Assembly (NCBI RefSeq): GCF_001556515.1
Contig: NZ_LSJA01000003.1
Location: forward strand, 1 to 9,826
Length of the DNA stretch: 9,826 nucleotides
Direction: 5' to 3'
Source of the DNA: Caulobacter sp. CCH9-E1
GTDB taxonomy: Bacteria > Pseudomonadota > Alphaproteobacteria > Caulobacterales > Caulobacteraceae
The notes under the pieces were generated by a model. It was not told the DNA's origin. It did no database searches and saw only the letters and a program-made list of their open reading frames with translations. The translations under genes were made by a program, and so were the position numbers. Positions 6,669 through 9,826 of this stretch are shown here, piece by piece (position 1 is the first letter of the stretch; each line of letters begins with the position of its first letter).

Positions 6669-7076
6669 CTAAGGCAATTCCACCTTCGGCAGGCTGTCCT
6701 TGGTCTCGCACAGGAGCTTGCCGGACTTGCCGACCGCGCCGGCGATGTCCTCGATCTTGGCTTCCTTGCGCCAGTCCTTGGGCAGGCCCTTGGTCCCGTC
6801 GAAGTCCATGCCGAGGTCCATCCACTTGTCGGCCGCGCAGTCCAGCGCGAACAGCAGGATCGGTCCCTTGGAGGCCGGCCAGTTCCTGTAGGGGCCGTTG
6901 GCCTTGCCTTCGGCGATGCGGGTGACGATCAGTCCGGTGGACTGGTCCACGCGGGAGAAGTCCGCGTCGTAATAGGTCTTGGTTTCCCCTGGCGCCAGTT
7001 TCCAGGTCTCGGCGACGGCGGCCGTCGAGACGGCCAGGACCGGTAGGCTAAGCAAACACACTACGAGCCGCTTCAT
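6669..7076 (-). CDS. Small secreted hypothetical protein, possibly Adhesin_E-like fold
   Basis: The 135-residue product opens with a Sec signal peptide (MKRLVVCLLSLPVLAVSTAAVA, cut before ETW at 23), leaving a mature protein of about 113 residues in the periplasm or outside. Two cysteines (80 and 123) could form a disulfide. The pattern YYDADFSRVD early in the mature part and LLFALDCAADKW later resembles small surface-adhesin-E type domains, but this is a weak impression and I do not assign the family. A ribosome binding site (GGAAGGG) lies about 9 nt before the ATG at 7076. The gene follows thiE by 86 nt on the same strand; a GC-rich hairpin between them suggests at least partial transcriptional separation. 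Confidence 0.75.
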   Translation of the reverse strand: MKRLVVCLLSLPVLAVSTAAVAETWKLAPGETKTYYDADFSRVDQSTGLIVTRIAEGKANGPYRNWPASKGPILLFALDCAADKWMDLGMDFDGTKGLPKDWRKEAKIEDIAGAVGKSGKLLCETKDSLPKVELP

Positions 7077-7128
7077 GTCGAGCGCCCTTCCCAGGTTTTG
7101 TTCGCTGGAAAGGACGCTAGGCCTGTGT

Positions 7129-7150
7129 GCGGCGCGTCACAAGGCGCCGC
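7129..7150 (-). terminator. GC-rich hairpin downstream of thiE, weak terminator candidate
   Basis: A perfect 7-bp stem GCGGCGC/GCGCCGC with an 8-nt loop lies 12 nt after the thiE stop on the minus strand. No T-run follows, so it is not a standard intrinsic terminator; it could slow polymerase or protect the 3' end of the RNA. Confidence 0.35.
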
Positions 7151-7162
7151 GCGACCTGACGT

Positions 7163-7807
7163 TTACTTACGGGCGGCGAGGCCTTCGGCGATGGCGGCGT
7201 TCAGCGCGGCCACGGCGGCGGCGGGTCCTTCCGGATAGGCCCAGACGCCGGCTGAAACGGCCAGGAAGTCCGCGCCCGCCGCGGCGAGGCCGGCGGCGTT
7301 GGCCGCGGTGATCCCGCCGATGGCGACGCACGGGGTCTCCATCGTCTCCTGCCAGATGGTCAGAATCTCGGGATCGGCGGTGGTCGGGGCGTCCTTGGTC
7401 GTGGTCGGGAAGAAGGCGCCGAAGGCGACATAGTCCGCGCCGGCCTCGGAGGCCTCCATGGCCAAGTGGCGACTGTCGTGGCAGGTGACCCCGATCATCC
7501 GCTGGCCCATCAGCTTGCGGGCGTCCTTGTAGGGCATGTCCGACTGGCCGATGTGGACCCCATCGACGGCCAGGCGCGCGGCCAGATCCGGGCGGTCGTT
7601 CAGGATCACGGCCACGTCGCGCGCCTGGGCGATCGGGGCGAGCGCATCGACGGCGGCCGCCACGACGTCGTCCGGCGCGTCCTTCAGCCGGATCTGCAGC
7701 GCGGCGACGTCGCCGCCTTCCAGGGCTTGCGCCAGCGTCCGGCCAAACGCGGCCAGGTCGGCCAGGGCGGGCGGGGTGATCAGGTAGAGGCGGCAGTCGA
7801 GCGTCAT
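7163..7807 (-). CDS. thiE: Thiamine phosphate synthase
   Basis: The 214-residue TIM-barrel enzyme joins the hydroxymethylpyrimidine diphosphate and the thiazole phosphate to make thiamine phosphate in the cytoplasm. Family blocks are in order: LQIRLKD (37-43) for pyrophosphate binding, [13 protein letters not shown] (67-79) with Asn70-Asp71, [11 protein letters not shown] (82-92) with metal-binding Asp90, GVTCHD (106-111), [16 protein letters not shown] (124-139) and AIGGIT (162-167). The strand-5 motif, usually GxS(T/C)H, reads GVTCHD here, within family variation. The length is typical. The ATG at 7807 gives the normal start; no strong Shine-Dalgarno is seen. No other thiamine gene is nearby and I see no TPP riboswitch in the short upstream stretch, which soon runs into a palindromic repeat. 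Confidence 0.9.
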   Translation of the reverse strand: MTLDCRLYLITPPALADLAAFGRTLAQALEGGDVAALQIRLKDAPDDVVAAAVDALAPIAQARDVAVILNDRPDLAARLAVDGVHIGQSDMPYKDARKLMGQRMIGVTCHDSRHLAMEASEAGADYVAFGAFFPTTTKDAPTTADPEILTIWQETMETPCVAIGGITAANAAGLAAAGADFLAVSAGVWAYPEGPAAAVAALNAAIAEGLAARK

Positions 7808-7823
7808 GGGGTGGCTTTAGGCC

Positions 7824-7937
7824 AAATCCTCTCCCTGTGGGAGAGGTGTCGACCTGAAGGGGCGACGGAGAGGGGCGTATTCATCGACTTCCCCCTCCGG
7901 TCGCTGCGCGACCACCTCCCCGCTAGGGGGAGGATTT
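7824..7937. repeat. Composite palindromic intergenic element
   Basis: Outer arms AAATCCTC (7824-7831) and GAGGATTT (7930-7937) are perfect inverted repeats. Inside are three hairpins: CCTCTCCC-TGT-GGGAGAGG (7828-7846), GGTCGC-TGC-GCGACC (7899-7913) and a CCTCCCC/GGGGAGG pair (7915-7933). The right half has the same layout as the element at 1-54. It fills most of the space between the divergent thiE and bfd genes and holds no open frame that looks coding. Such elements are common between genes in GC-rich alphaproteobacteria; function unknown. Confidence 0.75.
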
Positions 7938-7995
7938 GAGCGTGCTCTACACACCGCAATGCGAGTTAGTTGCAAAACGCCCCGCATTAAGATAG

Positions 7996-8014
7996 ATGAG
8001 AATGAAACTCATTC
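7996..8014 (+). promoter_or_regulatory. Fur-box-like operator upstream of bfd
   Basis: Two overlapping perfect palindromes are present: ATGAG-N7-CTCAT (7996-8012) and GAATGA-AAC-TCATTC (8000-8014). Overlapping dyads are typical of ferric uptake regulator sites. The 15-mer at 7997-8011 matches 10 of 14 fixed positions of the 7-1-7 Fur consensus TGATAAT-N-ATTATCA by my count. It lies 16-35 nt before the bfd start, where the promoter and transcription start should be (TTGCAA at 7970-7975 is a possible -35). Bfd is iron-repressed in many bacteria, which fits. An Irr or other iron regulator is an alternative. Confidence 0.6.
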
Positions 8015-8030
8015 GGTAGGGCGTTCTTCC

Positions 8031-8216
8031 TTGTACGTCTGCAACTGCAACGGCATCCGCGAGCGCCAGGTGCGCGCCGCCATCGACGCCGGCGCCCAGC
8101 GCCCGGTGGAGATTTTCCGTCACCACGGCTGCCAGGCGCAGTGCGCCAAGTGCGTCTGTGAGATGCGCCAGATGATCCAGGAAAACCGCGAAGCCCTGGC
8201 CTACGCCGCCGAGTAA
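8031..8216 (+). CDS. bfd: Bacterioferritin-associated ferredoxin
   Basis: The 61-residue [2Fe-2S] protein docks on bacterioferritin and passes electrons to its heme so that stored ferric iron can be released. The cluster ligands fit the Bfd pattern exactly: Cys4 and Cys6 in YVCNCNG, then Cys38 and Cys41; Cys34 and Cys43 are extra. The start is TTG at 8031, which gives the usual N-terminus (Met-Tyr-Val-Cys); the frame is open further upstream, but that would run through the Fur-like operator, and an RBS-like TAGGG lies about 10 nt before the TTG. Bfr follows 144 nt downstream on the same strand, the classic bfd-bfr pairing. The operator at 7996-8014 suggests iron repression. Confidence 0.9.
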   Translation: MYVCNCNGIRERQVRAAIDAGAQRPVEIFRHHGCQAQCAKCVCEMRQMIQENREALAYAAE

Positions 8217-8244
8217 CGGCGAAAAATCTTGTAAAATCAGAGAT

Positions 8245-8304
8245 CGCGAAGCACTCGCACGAATTTCCGTGAGAGCGCGAAACACTCGCACATATTCGTG
8301 TTGA
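8245..8304 (+). repeat. Imperfect tandem repeat with Fur-like half-sites between bfd and bfr
   Basis: Two units follow each other: 8245-8275 and 8276-8304. Each opens with CGCGAA(G/A)CACTCGCAC (8245-8260 and 8276-8291, one mismatch in 16) and ends with a related ATT..CGTG stretch. Each 16-mer holds the dyad GCGA-N5-TCGC. The starts are 31 nt apart, about three turns of the helix, so bound proteins would face the same side of the DNA. A -10-like TAAAAT lies just before (8232-8237). This looks like an operator pair controlling bfr separately from bfd; the regulator (Fur, Irr or other) is not proven. Confidence 0.55.
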
Positions 8305-8319
8305 AGCCCGCTTCGGCTT
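8304..8319 (+). other. Small hairpin in the bfr leader
   Basis: AAGCC-CGCTTC-GGCTT forms a 5-bp stem with a 6-nt loop, about 40 nt before the bfr start. It is weak and has no T-tract; it may be incidental. Confidence 0.25.
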
Positions 8320-8360
8320 GCCCCAGGTTCCGGCCAACAGTGAATCTAAAGGAGGCCGCC

Positions 8361-8840
8361 ATGCAGGGCGATCCCAGCATCATCCGTCTGCTCAACGCGG
8401 TGCTCACCAACGAACTGACGGCGGTCAACCAGTACTTCCTGCACGCGCGGATGTACGACAACTGGGGCTTCAAGCGCCTCGGCAAGATCACCTATGACGA
8501 GTCGATCGGCGAGATGAAGCACGCCGACATGCTGATCAACCGCATCCTGTTCCTGGAGGGGCTTCCGAACCTTCAGGACCTGCACAAGCTGAAGATCGGC
8601 GAGACGGTCCCTGAGTGCCTTAACGCCGACCTCCAGGTCGAGCTGGGCGGTCGCGAGACCCTGATCCCCGGCATCGTCCAGTGCGAACAGGCCCGCGACT
8701 ATGTCAGCCGCGAGCTGCTGCGCGAGATCCTCAGCGACACCGAGGAGCACATCGACTTTCTGGAGACCCAGCTGTCGCTGGTGAAGTCGCTGGGCGAGGC
8801 CAACTACCTGCAGTCGGCCATGGGCGAGCTGCCGTCTTAA
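8361..8840 (+). CDS. bfr: Bacterioferritin
   Basis: The 159-residue four-helix protein should form a 24-subunit cage that oxidises and stores iron and binds heme between subunit pairs. Recognisable residues: ferroxidase ligands Glu18, Glu51, His54, Glu94 and His130, the nearby Tyr25, and heme ligand Met52. The position that normally holds Glu127 is Thr127 here, followed by Glu128-Glu129. Length is normal and the C-terminal NYLQSAM block is intact. The ATG at 8361 is certain: a near-perfect Shine-Dalgarno AAAGGAGG (8348-8355) lies 5 nt upstream, the strongest in the window, in line with high expression. Bfd lies upstream; the spacer carries its own tandem repeat. The stop is only 6 nt from the stop of the convergent acetyltransferase gene. 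Confidence 0.95.
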   Translation: MQGDPSIIRLLNAVLTNELTAVNQYFLHARMYDNWGFKRLGKITYDESIGEMKHADMLINRILFLEGLPNLQDLHKLKIGETVPECLNADLQVELGGRETLIPGIVQCEQARDYVSRELLREILSDTEEHIDFLETQLSLVKSLGEANYLQSAMGELPS

Positions 8841-8846
8841 CCGCCG

Positions 8847-9353
8847 CTAGATCGGCCGCTGCATGAACAGGCGCGCGCCCTCGTCGAGGCCGCGCGCCAG
8901 ATGCTCGCGCCGCACGGCTTGCAAGGCGGCCGAAAGGGCGTCGTCGGCGATATCCACGAAGCCCAGCCGCCGGTAGTAGGGTGCGTTCCACGGCACATCG
9001 CGGAATGTCGAGAGTGTCAGGCGCGCCAGGCCCGCCCTGGCCGCGCGTTCGGCCACGGCGTCGATCAGGGTCGCGCCGATCCGGCGTCCTTCGAACGCGG
9101 GCGCCACGTCGATCTGTTCGATGTAGAGGCCGTTCTCCAGCGGACGAAACATCACGAAGGCCGCCAGCTCTTCGTCTAGGGTCGCCGCCAGGAGGCCGCC
9201 CCGGACGAGGCGCTGGGCGAGCACCTCGGCAGGGGTGGGCTCGTCATCGGCCAAAGCGTCCATCACGCCGAGAAAGCGTTGCGAGGACGCGCGTTCAAGA
9301 TCGCGGATCGCATCGATCTCGGTCCTCAGGGCGGGGCGAATGGCGAGCGTCAT
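8847..9353 (-). CDS. GNAT-family N-acetyltransferase
   Basis: The protein of 168 residues has a complete GNAT fold. An N-terminal helix follows MTLAIRPAL. The central strand YIEQIDVAPAFEG leads into the acetyl-CoA pyrophosphate loop RRIGAT (residues about 91-96), followed by the helix LIDAVAERAARAG, the LTLSTF strand, and the C-terminal motif WNAPYYRRLGFV with the usual Tyr-Tyr pair. The substrate cannot be told; small amines or protein N-termini are possible. The ATG at 9353 is chosen; a GTG at 9362 in the same frame has AGGA only 4 nt before it and would add three residues. It lies 33 nt after the chemoreceptor stop on the same strand and may be its downstream partner in a transcript. It is convergent with bfr. 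Confidence 0.85.
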   Translation of the reverse strand: MTLAIRPALRTEIDAIRDLERASSQRFLGVMDALADDEPTPAEVLAQRLVRGGLLAATLDEELAAFVMFRPLENGLYIEQIDVAPAFEGRRIGATLIDAVAERAARAGLARLTLSTFRDVPWNAPYYRRLGFVDIADDALSAALQAVRREHLARGLDEGARLFMQRPI

Positions 9354-9386
9354 GCCGACCACCGTATCCTAGCCCAGACGAAGGTG

Positions 9387-9826
9387 TCAGGCCGCCGCGC
9401 GCTGCTGCGGCTGATCGTCGAACTTCTCGACCAGTTCGCCCAGGCGCGAGGCCTCGCCCTTCAGCGAATGCGCGGCGGCGGTGGTCTGTTCGACCATGGC
9501 CGCGTTCTGCTGGGTCATCTGGTCCATCTGGTTCACGGCGGTGTTGACCTGAGCCAAGCTCGTGGCCTGCTCCTGGGCCGCCGTGGCGATCTCGGCCACC
9601 AGGGTCGAGATGTCGGTGACGCGCTGGATGATGCTGCCCAGGGCCGAGCCGGTGCGGTCGACGAGGGTGACGCCGACCTCGACCTTGTCGGTGGCGGCGC
9701 CGATCAGGACCTTGATCTCCTTGGCGGCTTCGGCCGAGCGTTGGGCCAGGGCCCGCACTTCCTGGGCGACCACCGCGAAACCCTTGCCGCTCTCGCCGGC
9801 GCGGGCGGCCTCGACCCCGGCGTTCA
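9387..9826 (-). CDS. Methyl-accepting chemotaxis protein, C-terminal part (5' end outside window)
   Basis: The visible 145 residues are the end of a chemoreceptor that signals through CheA/CheW to the flagellar motor. They begin inside the conserved signalling hairpin ([21 protein letters not shown]...[16 protein letters not shown]), continue as the descending coiled coil, and contain a C-terminal methylation helix ([24 protein letters not shown]). The frame stays open to the window edge, so the sensor, membrane helices and HAMP are missing here. The tail ends ...[10 protein letters not shown] and has no NWETF-type pentapeptide for CheR binding. The tail resembles ClpXP-recognised alanine endings, known for Caulobacter McpA as a required C-terminal degradation signal; whether this is that gene is not shown. 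Confidence 0.92.
   Translation of the reverse strand, partial: NAGVEAARAGESGKGFAVVAQEVRALAQRSAEAAKEIKVLIGAATDKVEVGVTLVDRTGSALGSIIQRVTDISTLVAEIATAAQEQATSLAQVNTAVNQMDQMTQQNAAMVEQTTAAAHSLKGEASRLGELVEKFDDQPQQRAAA

Noticed and set aside
7808..7823. TPP riboswitch in front of thiE
   Set aside because: Only a short stretch lies between the start codon and the palindromic repeat, and no THI-box core was seen.
7959..8030. Upstream extension of bfd
   Set aside because: It would translate the Fur-like operator and give an atypical N-terminus; Bfd proteins begin two to three residues before the first cysteine.
8245..8304. CRISPR-like repeats
   Set aside because: Only two imperfect units directly abutting, without spacers or cas genes; an operator pair fits better.
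7947..8337. Minus-strand open frames opposite bfd
   Set aside because: They cross the operator and the bfd gene and show no family signal.

Overview
The window is GC-rich chromosomal DNA that looks like an alphaproteobacterium, most likely Caulobacter or a close relative in the Caulobacteraceae. This is inferred from the strong G/C bias at third codon positions, the GTG and TTG starts, a cysteine-free ribosomal protein L31, the bfd-bfr pair, the chemoreceptor with an alanine-rich tail, and intergenic palindromes of the kind scattered through such genomes. No species was checked against a database.

Left part (1-2992): a palindromic repeat at the edge, then rpmE (ribosomal protein L31, minus strand) with a clear intrinsic terminator. 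A short divergent promoter region separates it from a full-length ABC exporter half-transporter of the MsbA/multidrug type on the plus strand. Behind the exporter lies a small, visibly less GC-rich four-helix membrane protein of unknown function. Its 3' end overlaps the 3' end of the next gene, and it looks like a recent insertion.

Middle part (2955-7807): all genes run on the minus strand. In transcription order they are thiE (thiamine phosphate synthase), a small secreted protein, suhB (inositol-monophosphatase family), a Tat-type exported GlpQ-like glycerophosphodiesterase and an exported DUF885 metallopeptidase-like protein. The last two are 67 nt apart and probably share a transcript. 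Two copies of a roughly 105-110 bp palindromic element (ends TGTCATCCCGG/CCGGGATGACA) sit in opposite orientation just behind the stop codons of suhB and of the small secreted gene.

Right part (7808-9826): another composite palindrome, then an iron-storage module on the plus strand. Bfd (a [2Fe-2S] ferredoxin) starts with TTG behind a Fur-box-like double palindrome. Bfr (bacterioferritin) follows a 144-nt spacer that carries an imperfect tandem repeat with Fur-like half-sites. Convergent to bfr are a GNAT acetyltransferase and, upstream of it, the C-terminal part of a methyl-accepting chemotaxis protein that runs off the window.

Most of the window is ordinary housekeeping sequence. I see no phage, CRISPR, insertion sequence with transposase, tRNA or rRNA, and no convincing new multi-gene system. 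The points most worth a second look are the repeat layout around bfd-bfr, the low-GC insert behind the ABC gene, the inverted repeat pair around suhB, the structured suhB leader, and the Thr at a ferroxidase position of Bfr.
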